Shown one piece after another: positions 55,773 to 64,000 of a DNA stretch of 64,000 bases. Each line of letters starts with the position of its first letter. Within the stretch, counting starts at the first letter, position 1. A program made the translations under genes and the position numbers. The notes under the pieces were generated by a model. It made no database searches. It worked only from the letters and a program-made list of their open reading frames with translations, and was not told the origin of the DNA. The DNA lies in the NCBI RefSeq assembly GCF_001279525.1, contig NZ_LGDY01000091.1, positions 248,001-312,000 of the forward strand, in the 5' to 3' direction. Source of the DNA: Nocardia sp. NRRL S-836 (GTDB lineage Bacteria; Actinomycetota; Actinomycetes; Mycobacteriales; Pseudonocardiaceae).

Positions 55773-55778
55773 TGGGGT

Positions 55779-57137
55779 ATGCAGCGGCGGATCTTCGGCA
55801 TTGAGACAGAATTCGGGGTGACCTGCACCTTCCACGGGCAGCGTCGTCTGTCCCCGGACGAGGTCGCGCGGTACCTGTTCCGCCGGGTCGTCTCCTGGGG
55901 ACGCTCTTCCAACGTCTTCCTGCGCAACGGCTCGCGGCTCTACCTGGACGTCGGCTCGCACCCGGAGTACGCCACGGCCGAGTGCGACGACCTGGCCCAG
56001 CTGGTCACGCACGACAAGGCCGGCGAGCGGATCCTCGAGGACCTGCTCGTCGACGCCGAACGCAGACTGGCCGACGAGGGCATCGGCGGCGACATCTTCC
56101 TGTTCAAGAACAACACCGACTCGGCGGGCAACTCCTACGGCTGCCACGAGAACTACCTGGTCGCACGGGCCGGTGAGTTCTCGCGCATCGCGGACGTCCT
56201 GCTGCCGTTCCTGGTGACGCGCCAGCTCATCTGCGGTGCGGGCAAGGTCCTGCAGACCCCGCGCGGCGCCGTCTACTGCCTCTCGCAGCGCGCCGAGCAC
56301 ATCTGGGAGGGCGTGTCGTCCGCGACCACCCGGTCCCGCCCGATCATCAACACCCGCGACGAGCCGCACGCCGACGCGGAGCGCTACCGGCGCCTGCACG
56401 TCATCGTCGGCGACTCGAACATGTCCGAGGTCACCACGCTGCTCAAGGTCGGCAGCGCGAACCTGGTGCTGGAGATGATCGAGCAGGGCGTCCAGTTCCG
56501 CGACTTCTCCCTGGACAACCCGATCCGCGCCATCCGCGAGATCTCGCACGACCTGACCGGCCGCCGCACCGTCCGGCTGGCAGGCGGCAAGGAGGCGTCC
56601 GCGCTGGACATCCAGCGCGAGTACTACGAGAAGGCCGTCGAGCACGTGGCCAAGCGCTCGCCGGACCCGATGGCGCAGCGCGTCCTCGAACTGTGGGGCC
56701 GCACGCTCGACGCCGTCGAGGCGCAGGACCTGTCGAAGATCGACCGCGAGATCGACTGGGCCATCAAGCACCGCCTCATGGAGCGGTACATGGTCAAGCA
56801 CGACATGGACCTCTCCAACCCCCGCATCGCCCAGCTCGACCTCGCCTACCACGACATCCGGCGCGGCCGCGGCGTGTTCGACCTGCTCCAGCGCAAGGGC
56901 CAGGTCGAACGGGTCACCGACGACGGCGAGATCGAGGCCGCGAAGGACACCCCGCCGCAGACCACGCGGGCCAAGCTGCGCGGTGACTTCATCGCCGCCG
57001 CCCAGGCCGCCGGCCGCGACTTCACCGTCGACTGGGTGCACCTGAAGCTGAACGACCAGGCCCAGCGCACGGTGCTGTGCAAGGACCCGTTCCGCGCGGT
57101 GGACGAGCGCGTCGAGAGGCTTATCTCCTCGCTGTAG
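55779..57137 (+). CDS. pafA: Pup-protein ligase PafA
   Basis: PafA joins the C-terminal Glu of deamidated Pup to a lysine of the target using ATP. The 452-residue glutamine-synthetase-like protein has GIETEFGV (residues 7-14), catalytic Asp57 in [13 protein letters not shown], and the ATP/metal motif [18 protein letters not shown] near 108-125. It is homologous to Dop, which adds a roughly 40-residue loop before its Asp95. In this genome it is about 12 kb from prcA because unrelated genes intervene. Confidence 0.97.
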   Translation: MQRRIFGIETEFGVTCTFHGQRRLSPDEVARYLFRRVVSWGRSSNVFLRNGSRLYLDVGSHPEYATAECDDLAQLVTHDKAGERILEDLLVDAERRLADEGIGGDIFLFKNNTDSAGNSYGCHENYLVARAGEFSRIADVLLPFLVTRQLICGAGKVLQTPRGAVYCLSQRAEHIWEGVSSATTRSRPIINTRDEPHADAERYRRLHVIVGDSNMSEVTTLLKVGSANLVLEMIEQGVQFRDFSLDNPIRAIREISHDLTGRRTVRLAGGKEASALDIQREYYEKAVEHVAKRSPDPMAQRVLELWGRTLDAVEAQDLSKIDREIDWAIKHRLMERYMVKHDMDLSNPRIAQLDLAYHDIRRGRGVFDLLQRKGQVERVTDDGEIEAAKDTPPQTTRAKLRGDFIAAAQAAGRDFTVDWVHLKLNDQAQRTVLCKDPFRAVDERVERLISSL

Positions 57138-57157
57138 GGCTGGCAGAGTGCCGTCGC

Positions 57158-58177
57158 ATGAGGATCATCGCGGCGGCACTCGCCGCTCTTGTGCTCCTCC
57201 CAGGGGTCGCCTCCGCGGACGACGACCAGTACTGGGAGCTCAAACCGACCGGAACGGACGCACGGCTGCGTGGCCTGTCCGCGGTCAACGGCCAGGTCGC
57301 GTGGGTCAGCGGCTCGAAGGGCACCGTCCTGCGCACGACGAACGGCGGCCGGTCGTGGGAGGTCGTGGCGCCGCCGGACACCGCCACGCTCGACTTCCGC
57401 GACATCCAGGCGTTCGACGCGCGCAACGCCGTCGTCCTGTCGATCGGTGAGGGCGAGTCGTCGCGGCTCTACCGCACCTCCGACGGCGGCAGGACCTGGC
57501 AGGAGTCGTTCCGCAACACCGACCCGAAGGCGTTCTACGACTGCATGGCGTTCTTCGACCGGTTCCGCGGGCTGGCGCTGAGCGACCCCGTCGACGGCAA
57601 GTTCCGCGTGCTCCGGACGTGGGACGGCGGCCGGTCGTGGCACGTCAACGACCCGAAGGGCATGCCCGACGCGTTGCCGGGCGAGTTCGCGTTCGCGGCG
57701 TCCGGGCAGTGCGTGGCGACCCCGGAGATCGATCTGGCCGGCAACCACGCGTGGATCGCGACCGGCGGCGGCGCGAAGGCACGGGTGTTCCAGTCGGCGG
57801 ATGGCGGGCGGACGTGGCGGGCCTCCGAGGTGCCGATGCCCTCGGGCGAGGCGGCCGGGGTGTTCGCGGTGGCGTTCAAGACGCCGTGGCGCGGTGTGGC
57901 GATCGGCGGCGACTACCTGAAGCCGACGGACCCGACACCGGCGTTCGCCACGAACGACGGGCGTGGCTGGAAGGCCGGGACGCAGGCGCCCATCGGGTAC
58001 CGGTCCGGCATCGCCTACCGGGGCAGCGGGCTCGTCGCGGTGGGACCGTCGGGAACGGACACCAGCCGGGACGGCAGGACGTGGCGGGTCGCCGGCACGG
58101 GCAGCTTCGACACGGTCGACTGCACCGGCCTGACCTGCTGGGCGGCAGGGGAAAAAGGACGGGTTGGCCGCCACTAG
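57158..58177 (+). CDS. Secreted BNR/YCF48-like beta-propeller protein
   Basis: A 339-residue protein with a signal peptide (1-20, ending ASA). It has repeated BNR motifs: TNGGRSW (about 61), SDGGRTW (about 107), WDGGRSW (about 156) and SADGGRTW (about 214), spaced roughly 45-60 residues. These build a beta-propeller. Homologues are often misnamed oxidoreductases. The function is unknown. It follows pafA by 20 nt on the same strand and may share its transcript. Confidence 0.82.
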   Translation: MRIIAAALAALVLLPGVASADDDQYWELKPTGTDARLRGLSAVNGQVAWVSGSKGTVLRTTNGGRSWEVVAPPDTATLDFRDIQAFDARNAVVLSIGEGESSRLYRTSDGGRTWQESFRNTDPKAFYDCMAFFDRFRGLALSDPVDGKFRVLRTWDGGRSWHVNDPKGMPDALPGEFAFAASGQCVATPEIDLAGNHAWIATGGGAKARVFQSADGGRTWRASEVPMPSGEAAGVFAVAFKTPWRGVAIGGDYLKPTDPTPAFATNDGRGWKAGTQAPIGYRSGIAYRGSGLVAVGPSGTDTSRDGRTWRVAGTGSFDTVDCTGLTCWAAGEKGRVGRH

Positions 58178-58212
58178 TTTCCGATCACGGTCCACCGGGG
58201 TAGCCAGGGCGG

Positions 58213-59058
58213 GTGTTCGACGGATTCTCGTTGCGCCGCATCGATGTCGGTGAGGCAGTGCTGCGGGTGAGGACCGGTGGTGCAGGGCCACCGGTCCTCC
58301 TGCTGCACGGCCACCCCCGCACGCACACGACCTGGCACCGCGTCGCCCCGCTGCTCGCCACCGACCACACCGTGGTGTGCCCGGACCTGCGCGGCTACGG
58401 CGAGTCCAGCAAGCCCGGCGACTACTCGAAGCGGGCCATGGCGCGGGACTTCGTGCGGCTCATGCGCGAGCTCGGCCACGAGCGGTTCGCCGTCGTCGGC
58501 CACGACCGGGGCGCCGCGGCCGCCATCAGGCTCGCCCTCGACCACCCGGACCGCGTCACGCGGCTGGCCGTGCTGGACGGGCTGCCGATCGGCGCCCACC
58601 TCGCGCGGTGCGACGCCCGGTTCGCGCAGGCCTGGTACCACTGGTTCTTCCTCGCCCAGCAGGACCTCGCGGCCGCCATGATCAGCCAGGACCCCGGACG
58701 CTGGTACGGCGGCCGGTACCGCGACACGCCCGCGGAGATGGGCGTGCAGAACTGGGCGGACTACCAGCGGGCGATCAACGACCCGGAGACCGTCCACGCG
58801 ATGTGCGGCGACTACCGGGCCGGCCTGGAGGTCGACCGCGCGCACGACGACGAGGACCGGGCCAACGGGCGCAGGATCACGTGCCCCGTGCTGGCCCTGT
58901 GGTCGACGAAGGACGACCTGGGCGAGCTCTACGACGACCTGCCCGGCATCTGGCGGGAATGGGCCGAGGACGTCCGTGTGCGGCCCATCGACTCCGGGCA
59001 CCACGTGGCCGAGGAAGCGCCCGAGGAGCTCGTCAAGGAGCTGCGCACGCTGCTCTGA
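58213..59058 (+). CDS. Alpha/beta hydrolase of the fluoroacetate dehalogenase type, lacking one substrate Arg
   Basis: A 281-residue hydrolase. The nucleophile is Asp98 (GHDRGA), the acid Asp122 (VLDGLP) and the base His263 (SGHH). The halide pocket His143/Trp144 (WYHWFFL) and Tyr201 (CGDYRAG) are kept. The Arg four residues after the nucleophile, which grips the carboxylate in haloacetate dehalogenases, is Ala102 here. Asp as nucleophile points to dehalogenase or epoxide hydrolase chemistry, but the missing Arg makes fluoroacetate an unlikely substrate. GTG 58213. Confidence 0.85.
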   Translation: MFDGFSLRRIDVGEAVLRVRTGGAGPPVLLLHGHPRTHTTWHRVAPLLATDHTVVCPDLRGYGESSKPGDYSKRAMARDFVRLMRELGHERFAVVGHDRGAAAAIRLALDHPDRVTRLAVLDGLPIGAHLARCDARFAQAWYHWFFLAQQDLAAAMISQDPGRWYGGRYRDTPAEMGVQNWADYQRAINDPETVHAMCGDYRAGLEVDRAHDDEDRANGRRITCPVLALWSTKDDLGELYDDLPGIWREWAEDVRVRPIDSGHHVAEEAPEELVKELRTLL

Positions 59059-59135
59059 GTGGCGGTACAACGCGCGCATTGAGCTGAACGGACCGTTGAC
59101 GACAGGTGGTGATGAGGTTTCAGTGCGCGCGAGGT

Positions 59136-59141
59136 TAGGGT
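59136..59141 (+). promoter_or_regulatory. Predicted -10 of the leaderless pafB gene
   Basis: TAGGGT ends 7 nt before GTG 59149, with no Shine-Dalgarno sequence. Confidence 0.5.
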
Positions 59142-59148
59142 TACCGCC

Positions 59149-60114
59149 GTGGCCATCGCACGCGCCGAACGCCTCGTCAACCTGGTGTTGTGCCTGCTGT
59201 CGACCCGCCAGTACCTGACAGCGGAGCGCATCCGCGCCATCGTCCCCGGCTATCACGAAGCGCCGACGGACGAGGCGTTCTTCCGCATGTTCGAACGCGA
59301 CAAGTCCGAGCTGCGGGACCTGGGCGTGCCGCTGGAGGTCGGCAGGCAGTCCAACGTCGAGGGCGCGGAGGACGGGTACCGCATCGCCCGCCGCGACTAC
59401 GAGCTCGGCGACATCGACCTCGAACCGGACGAGGCCGCCGCGGTCGCGCTGGCGGCCCGGCTGTGGGACTCACCGCAGCTCACGGGCGCCGTGCACGGCG
59501 CGCTGATCAAGCTGCGGGCCGCGGGCGTGGACGTCGACCAGGACGCGCCCGCCGCCGTGGAACCCAAGGTCAGGGCCAACGAACCGGCGTTCCCGCCGCT
59601 GCTGCAGGCGGTCCAGGCGGGGCAGGCGGTCGCGTTCGACTACCGCAAGCCGCCGCCGGGCGGGCTGAAGGAACGCACGGTCGAGCCGTGGGGCGTGGTC
59701 GCCTGGCGCGGCCGGTGGTACCTCGTCGGCTGGGACCGCGAGCGCCGCGACACCCGCTGCTTCCGGCTGTCGCGGGTGGTCGGGCAGGTCAGGCCGGTCG
59801 GCAAGCCGAACGCGTTCACGGTGCCCGAGGGCACCGACCTGATGAGCCTGATCGCGCGCACCCAGCCCGACCCGCACCAGACGGCGCCCGCCAGGATCTG
59901 GGTCGCCAAGAACCGGGCGCAGGGCGTGCGCAGGCACGCGAAGGTCGTGGAGGAGCGCGACGGCGGCGACGTCGTCGAGATCGACCTGAAGTTCCCCGAC
60001 TCGGCGGCCAAGTGGCTGGCCGGGTTCGGTCCCGACGTCGTCGTGCTGGAGCCCGAGGTGCTCGCCAAGAGCGTGCGGGACCGTCTGCAGGGTGCACTGG
60101 AAGGAGCGCGGTGA
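59149..60114 (+). CDS. pafB: WYL-domain regulator PafB
   Basis: PafB pairs with PafC to form the PafBC activator of the RecA-independent DNA-damage response in actinomycetes. The 321-residue protein has an N-terminal winged helix (about 5-65; ERLVNLVLCLLSTRQYLTAERI), a WYL domain (about 145-215; RTVEPWGVVAWRGRWYLVGWD) and a C-terminal WCX extension. GTG 59149. Its stop overlaps pafC by 4 nt (GTGA). A role in proteasome regulation was the original idea; DNA-damage control is the better supported one. Confidence 0.94.
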   Translation: MAIARAERLVNLVLCLLSTRQYLTAERIRAIVPGYHEAPTDEAFFRMFERDKSELRDLGVPLEVGRQSNVEGAEDGYRIARRDYELGDIDLEPDEAAAVALAARLWDSPQLTGAVHGALIKLRAAGVDVDQDAPAAVEPKVRANEPAFPPLLQAVQAGQAVAFDYRKPPPGGLKERTVEPWGVVAWRGRWYLVGWDRERRDTRCFRLSRVVGQVRPVGKPNAFTVPEGTDLMSLIARTQPDPHQTAPARIWVAKNRAQGVRRHAKVVEERDGGDVVEIDLKFPDSAAKWLAGFGPDVVVLEPEVLAKSVRDRLQGALEGAR

Positions 60115-61082
60115 CCGCGTCCAACGAACGGCTGCCGCGGCTGCTCGCACTCGTGCCGTACCTGCTCAACCGGCCGGCCATCACGGTCAAGGAGGCCGCC
60201 GCCGACTTCGGCATCACGCCGAAGCAGCTGCGCAAGGACCTCGAACTGCTGTGGATGTGCGGGCTGCCCGGCTACGGGCCCGGCGACCTGATCGACCTGA
60301 GCTTCGAGGGCGAGACGATCACCGTCAGCTTCGACGCGGGCATGAACCGGCCGCTGCGGCTCACCGCGGCGGAGGCGTCGTCGCTGCTCGTGGCGTTGCG
60401 CGCGCTCGCGGACACACCCGGTGTGGTCGACACCGACGCGGTGCAGCGGGCGCTGGCCAAGATCGAGTCGGCGGTCGGCAAGGCGCAGCCGGCGGGCATG
60501 GTCGTCGGCCTCGGCGCGTTCGAGCGCGAGGAGACCGCGGAGATCCGTGCGGCCGTGCAGGACGCCGTGAAGCGCGAACGGGCCGTGCGCATCCGCTACT
60601 ACTCGCAGTCGCACGACGCGATGAGCGATCGGGTCGTCGACCCGATGCGGCTGCTGCTCCTGGAGGGCCGCGGCTACCTCGAAGCGTGGTGCCGTTCGGC
60701 GCTCGGGGTGCGGTTGTTCCGGCTCGACCGGATCGACCACGTCGAGGTGCTCGACGAGGCGAGCGTGCCGCCGCCGCACGCCAAGCTCACCGACACGTCG
60801 GAGGGGTTGTTCCAGCCACGGGACGATCAGAAGATCGCGGTCCTTCTTCTCGAACCGGACGCGCACTGGGTCGCGGAGTACTACCCGGTCGACCACGTGG
60901 CCGAGCTGTCCGACGGCCGCACCCGTGTCCTCATGCGCTACGACGACTCGTCGTGGATGGTCCGGTTGCTCCTCGGACTGGGCGGTGACGTGCACGTGGA
61001 GCAGCCGGCGGAGCTCGCGGCGGAGGTGGTCCGGCGGGCAGAGGAGGCATTGCGCCGGGCAGATCACCTGCTGTCCACCTAA
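60111..61082 (+). CDS. pafC: WYL-domain regulator PafC
   Basis: The partner of PafB in the PafBC transcription activator. It has 323 residues: a winged helix (about 7-60; LLALVPYLLNRPAITVKEAAADFGITPKQLRKDL), a WYL domain (about 155-215; VVDPMRLLLLEGRGYLEAWC) and a WCX tail. GTG 60111 overlaps the pafB stop by 4 nt, so the two halves are made in step. Confidence 0.94.
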   Translation: MTASNERLPRLLALVPYLLNRPAITVKEAAADFGITPKQLRKDLELLWMCGLPGYGPGDLIDLSFEGETITVSFDAGMNRPLRLTAAEASSLLVALRALADTPGVVDTDAVQRALAKIESAVGKAQPAGMVVGLGAFEREETAEIRAAVQDAVKRERAVRIRYYSQSHDAMSDRVVDPMRLLLLEGRGYLEAWCRSALGVRLFRLDRIDHVEVLDEASVPPPHAKLTDTSEGLFQPRDDQKIAVLLLEPDAHWVAEYYPVDHVAELSDGRTRVLMRYDDSSWMVRLLLGLGGDVHVEQPAELAAEVVRRAEEALRRADHLLST

Positions 61083-61088
61083 GCCGTA

Positions 61089-61094
61089 TAACGT
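61089..61094 (+). promoter_or_regulatory. Predicted -10 of the leaderless gene before tatA
   Basis: TAACGT ends 6 nt before GTG 61101, with no Shine-Dalgarno sequence. It may be the promoter of the tatA-tatC unit. Confidence 0.5.
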
Positions 61095-61100
61095 GGGATC

Positions 61101-61373
61101 GTGCCGTACACACCGACCCTGGCGCTGATGGCGCTCGGTCTCCTCGTGCTGGTCCTGATCGGGGTTCGAGTCATCCGATCCTTGCGCCGATTCGCCAGCA
61201 CCCGCACTCTGGTGGGGGACAGGGTCGGCGACGGAGTGGGCATGCTGAAGGCGCGATCTGCAGCGCTGAAGGTGGCCCTCGCCGAGCGGCGGCGCACGGA
61301 ACAGGTCCCTGCCAGGGGCAACCCCGCGTACGATCGTCGTGCCGGGGGAGACAGGAGGATCACCAATGGGTAA
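61101..61373 (+). CDS. Small single-pass membrane protein of unknown function, coupled to tatA
   Basis: A 90-residue protein. One hydrophobic helix (about 6-23, [19 protein letters not shown]) precedes a basic cytoplasmic tail ([30 protein letters not shown]). The last 8 nt overlap tatA, so translation is coupled. The layout (one helix and an amphipathic basic part) is reminiscent of Tat components, but there is no FG-x-KKLP hinge, so it is not TatA. I recognise no family. Confidence 0.7.
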   Translation: MPYTPTLALMALGLLVLVLIGVRVIRSLRRFASTRTLVGDRVGDGVGMLKARSAALKVALAERRRTEQVPARGNPAYDRRAGGDRRITNG

Positions 61374-61668
61374 CATCGGCGCACCCGAGCTGATCATCAT
61401 CGCTGTGGTGATCATTCTGTTGTTCGGTGCGAAGAAGCTGCCCGACATGGCTCGTTCGATCGGCCGGTCGGCGAAGATCTTCAAGGCGGAGACCAAGGGC
61501 CTGCGCGACGGCGACGGTGACGAGACGCCGGTCCAGCAGCAGCCGGTGGCCCAGCAGCCCGTGCAGCAGCTGCCGCCCGCTCAGCCGCAGGTCCAGCAGC
61601 CCGCGCAGCCGCAGGTCGCGCCCCCGATCGAGCAGACCTCGCAGAACAAGGCCAACAACACCCACTGA
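61366..61668 (+). CDS. tatA: Twin-arginine translocase subunit TatA
   Basis: TatA forms the pore-like assembly that exports folded proteins. The 100-residue protein has a short N-terminal helix (about 7-20, [14 protein letters not shown]), the hinge [11 protein letters not shown], an amphipathic helix, then a Gln/Pro-rich tail. ATG 61366 has AGGAGG 8 nt upstream and lies inside the end of the preceding gene. It is followed by tatC. Confidence 0.95.
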   Translation: MGNIGAPELIIIAVVIILLFGAKKLPDMARSIGRSAKIFKAETKGLRDGDGDETPVQQQPVAQQPVQQLPPAQPQVQQPAQPQVAPPIEQTSQNKANNTH

Positions 61669-61706
61669 CCTTCCTCGGTCTCCGACTTGTAAGGACGGTC
61701 ACGGCG

Positions 61707-62693
61707 GTGGCAAGTCCGTTCCGGTGGTTCGCTGAGCGCCGGGAACGCGCCAAGCGCCGTCGGGGCAACCCCGACGGCACCATGTCGCTCAAGGATCACC
61801 TGTACGAGCTGCGGCACCGGCTCGGCATGGCGATGTTGATCATCGCGATCGGTGCCGTCTTCGGCTGGATCTGGTTCGCGGTGCGGCTGGGGCCGATCCC
61901 GTCGCTCGGCGAGATCATGACCGGCCCCTACTGCCAGCCCGAGCTCGCGCCCTACCGGGTCCAGTTCCCCGGTGAAGAGGGCTGCAAGCTGCTGCAGACC
62001 GAGCCGTTCGAGGTCTTCATGATCCGGCTCAAGGTCGGTACCGCGGCGGGTGCGGTGCTGCTCAGCCCGTTCTGGCTGTACCAGTTCTGGGCCTTCATCA
62101 CTCCCGGCCTGTACGCGAAGGAACGCAACTTCGCGCGCACCTTCGTCTCGTTCGCCGCTGTGCTGTTCGCGGCGGGCGCGGTGCTGGCCTACTGGGTGGT
62201 GCCGCAGGGCCTGCAGGTGCTGATCAGCTTCGGTGGCGACAACTTCATCACGGCGCTGACCGGTGAGAAGTACATCTCGTTCATCATCACGATGCTGTTC
62301 ATCTTCGGCGTCAGCTTCGAGCTGCCGCTGGTCGTCGTGATGCTGAACCGGGCGGGCGTGATCACCTACGAGGCGCTGGCGAAGTGGCGGCGCGGCCTGC
62401 TGATGGGCCTGTTCGTGTTCGCCGCGGTCGCGACACCGGGTACCGACCCGATCTCGATGGTCGCGCTCGCGATCGCGCTGTCGATCCTGTTCGAGCTGGC
62501 CATCCAGATCACGAGGGTGCACGACCGGCGCCAGGCCAAGGTGCGCGCGGCCGAGGGCTGGGACGCGCTCGACGACGACGAGGCCGCCCCGTTCGACTAC
62601 ACGCCGTCCGGCGTCGACGGCGGCACGGCCGACGAGAAGAAGGCGGTCGCTTCCGAACCCGAGAAGCGCGTGAACTACGACGACGCCACGTGA
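61707..62693 (+). CDS. tatC: Twin-arginine translocase subunit TatC
   Basis: TatC recognises the twin-arginine signal and starts assembly of the translocase. The 328-residue protein has six membrane helices between about 35 and 265. SLKDHLYELRHRLG at the start is the TatC hallmark, and SPFWLYQFWAFITPGLYAKERN and TPGTDPISM lie in conserved loops. The charged C-terminal tail is longer than in Escherichia coli. GTG 61707. Its stop overlaps the lipid kinase start (GTGA). Confidence 0.95.
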   Translation: MASPFRWFAERRERAKRRRGNPDGTMSLKDHLYELRHRLGMAMLIIAIGAVFGWIWFAVRLGPIPSLGEIMTGPYCQPELAPYRVQFPGEEGCKLLQTEPFEVFMIRLKVGTAAGAVLLSPFWLYQFWAFITPGLYAKERNFARTFVSFAAVLFAAGAVLAYWVVPQGLQVLISFGGDNFITALTGEKYISFIITMLFIFGVSFELPLVVVMLNRAGVITYEALAKWRRGLLMGLFVFAAVATPGTDPISMVALAIALSILFELAIQITRVHDRRQAKVRAAEGWDALDDDEAAPFDYTPSGVDGGTADEKKAVASEPEKRVNYDDAT

Positions 62694-63550
62694 CGCGGGC
62701 GGCTCTGCTCGTCTGCCCCGCGTCGGGCAAGGGGCGGGCGGCCCGCATGGCCGGGTCGACCGCCGCGGCGTTGCGGCCACACGTGTCCGAGCTGCGGCAG
62801 CTCGTCGCCCACGACGCCGCGGGCACACTCGCGATGGCGCGCGAGGCGGTCGCCGACGGCGTCGAGCTGCTCGTCGTCCTCGGCGGTGACGGTGCCGCGC
62901 ACCTGGCCGTCCAGGCGTGCGCGGGCACCTCGACGGCACTGGGCGTCGTGCCCGCCGGAACCGGCAACGACCTGGCCAACGCCATCGGGTCGGCCACCGT
63001 GGACGACGTCGTCCACGGCACGAAGAAGACCCTCGACCTCGGACAGCTCTCCACCGGCCAATGGTTCGCCACGGTCCTGTGCGCCGGGTTCGACTCCGCG
63101 GTGAACGAACGGGCGAACGCGATGCGCTGGCCGGCCGGTCCGCGCCGCTACGACCTGGCGATCCTGGCCGAGCTCGCGTCGCTGCGGTCGGCGCCGCTGC
63201 TGGTCACGACCGAGTCCGAGACGTTCTCGCTGGACGCGACCCTGGTGGCGGTCGGCAACACGCCCCACTACGGCGGCGGCATCCCGGTGTGCCCGGACGC
63301 CGACGCCGGTGACGGCCTGTTCGACGTGACGGTCGTGGAACGCGCGAGCCGCTCGATGCTGGCGCGGATGCTGCCGACGTTGCGCACGGGCACGCACACC
63401 GACCATCCGGCCGTGCGCACGTTCCGCGCGCGTGAAGTGTCGTTGTCCGGGGGCAACGGCTGGGTCGCGTACGCCGACGGCGAGCGCCAGGAGGCGTTAC
63501 CCGTGTCCGTTCGGACGGTTCCTGGCGCCCTCACGGTCGTGGGTCGCTAG
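62690..63550 (+). CDS. Diacylglycerol kinase-family lipid kinase
   Basis: A 286-residue protein of the DAGK catalytic (YegS/DgkB) fold. LLVCPASGKGRAARM (about 6-20) is the phosphate-binding start, GGDG at 65-68 the nucleotide motif, and VPAGTGNDLANAIG near 88-101 the family signature. It phosphorylates diacylglycerol or a related lipid. It starts within the tatC stop (GTGA). It is the second lipid kinase in the window. Confidence 0.92.
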   Translation: MTRAALLVCPASGKGRAARMAGSTAAALRPHVSELRQLVAHDAAGTLAMAREAVADGVELLVVLGGDGAAHLAVQACAGTSTALGVVPAGTGNDLANAIGSATVDDVVHGTKKTLDLGQLSTGQWFATVLCAGFDSAVNERANAMRWPAGPRRYDLAILAELASLRSAPLLVTTESETFSLDATLVAVGNTPHYGGGIPVCPDADAGDGLFDVTVVERASRSMLARMLPTLRTGTHTDHPAVRTFRAREVSLSGGNGWVAYADGERQEALPVSVRTVPGALTVVGR

Positions 63551-63594
63551 ATTAGAGGGCTGTTCGATCCGGTTTGATCTTTCGGTGGGGAGTC

Positions 63595-64000
63595 ATGGAG
63601 ACGCTCGAGTTTCAGTCCGAGGCGCGTCAGCTGCTGCAGCTGATGATCCACTCGATCTACTCGAACAAGGACACGTTCCTGCGCGAGCTGGTGTCGAACG
63701 CCTCGGACGCGCTGGACAAGCTGCGCCTGGAGTCGTTCCGCGACAAGGACATGGTCGTCGACACCGACGACCTGCACATCGTCATCGAGTCCGATCCGGC
63801 GCAGCGCACGCTGACCGTGCGCGACAACGGCATCGGCATGACCCGCGAGGACGTCGTCCGCCTGATCGGCACGATCGCGAAGTCCGGCACCGCCGAGTTC
63901 CTGCGCAAGGCCAAGGAACAGCAGGCCGGCGCCGGCTCGGACCTGATCGGCCAGTTCGGCATCGGCTTCTACTCGTCGTTCATGGTCGCCGACAAGGTGA
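63595..64000 (+). CDS. htpG: Molecular chaperone HtpG (Hsp90), N-terminal part only
   Basis: The visible 135 residues are the start of Hsp90. [39 protein letters not shown] is the N-terminal ATP-binding signature, the DNGIGM motif (near 79) binds nucleotide, and [18 protein letters not shown] ends at the window edge. ATG 63595 has GGTGGGGAG upstream. The gene continues beyond the window and is not truncated as far as can be seen. Confidence 0.97.

Noticed and set aside
58201..58212. TAGCCA 6 nt before GTG 58213 as a further leaderless promoter
   Set aside because: The sixth base is A instead of T, and GGGCGG could serve as a weak ribosome site, so it was not counted in the leaderless set.
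59190..61082. Single long frame suggesting a pafB-pafC fusion
   Set aside because: The first part is out of frame with pafB. pafB ends at 60114 and pafC starts at GTG 60111 with a normal 4-nt overlap.

Overview
The window is GC-rich DNA (about 70% GC by eye) from a high-GC actinomycete. It carries mycothiol ligase mshC, a complete Pup-proteasome set (mpa/arc, dop, pup, prcB, prcA, pafA, pafB, pafC), tatA/tatC, long-form hisG with a separate hisE, and B12-dependent metH. The gene order mshC - PAC2 - metH - hisE/hisG - RecB-like nuclease - trmI - mpa - dop - pup - prcBA - pafA - pafBC - tatAC matches the known arrangement around the Mycobacterium proteasome locus, but other genes are inserted here. 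Secreted hydrolases, drug exporters and many small regulators suggest a soil Pseudonocardiales member (the Saccharothrix/Lentzea/Actinosynnema type). That placement is inference.

Layout. 1-5.5 kb: a truncated slipin, mshC, and two divergent secreted serine proteases (subtilisin type with P domain; alpha-lytic/streptogrisin type). 5.5-9.7 kb: a MarR-type regulator divergent from an ABC drug exporter, then an MFS transporter. 9.8-15 kb: PAC2 protein, metH, HAD phosphatase. 15-18.6 kb: an orphan UTRA protein beside a full GntR-UTRA regulator, then a cobalamin riboswitch controlling cbtB-cbtA, and an FhuF-like protein. 18.7-24.9 kb: hisE-hisG, small enzymes, a TetR-controlled divergon, a Thr-rich lipoprotein/membrane-protein pair, thioesterase and RecB-like nuclease. 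25-31.3 kb: M50 protease, trmI, two paralogous Pro/Gly/Tyr/Gln-rich membrane proteins, and mpa. 31.3-39.7 kb: a block between mpa and dop with a two-component system, ABC exporter, GH5 cellulase, aldo/keto reductase, NUDIX protein and an orphan FtsX permease. 39.8-43.2 kb: dop, pup, prcB, prcA. 43.3-55.7 kb: a second inserted block with a hydrolase, PadR-controlled MacB-like ABC transporter, GNAT, DinB-like protein, MarR regulator, glycerol operon (glpK-glpD) with its IclR regulator, and a PAP2/lipid kinase fusion. 55.8-64 kb: pafA, a BNR-repeat secreted protein, an alpha/beta hydrolase, pafB-pafC, tatA, tatC, a lipid kinase, and the start of htpG.

How it works together. Mpa feeds pupylated proteins to the PrcBA core. 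Pup ends in GGQ, so Dop must deamidate it before PafA can ligate it. PafB/PafC are the WYL-type DNA-damage activator. Several local circuits are legible from DNA alone: a cobalamin riboswitch on a cobalt transporter, identical 15-bp dyads in front of both glpK and its IclR regulator, paired dyads in TetR and two-component divergons, and repeats in front of padR and marR. A recurrent feature is a TANNNT -10 element placed exactly 6-7 nt before the start codon with no Shine-Dalgarno sequence. I count 16 such genes, including dop, pafA and pafB, which predicts extensive leaderless transcription. No tRNA, rRNA, insertion sequence, phage gene or CRISPR array was recognised.
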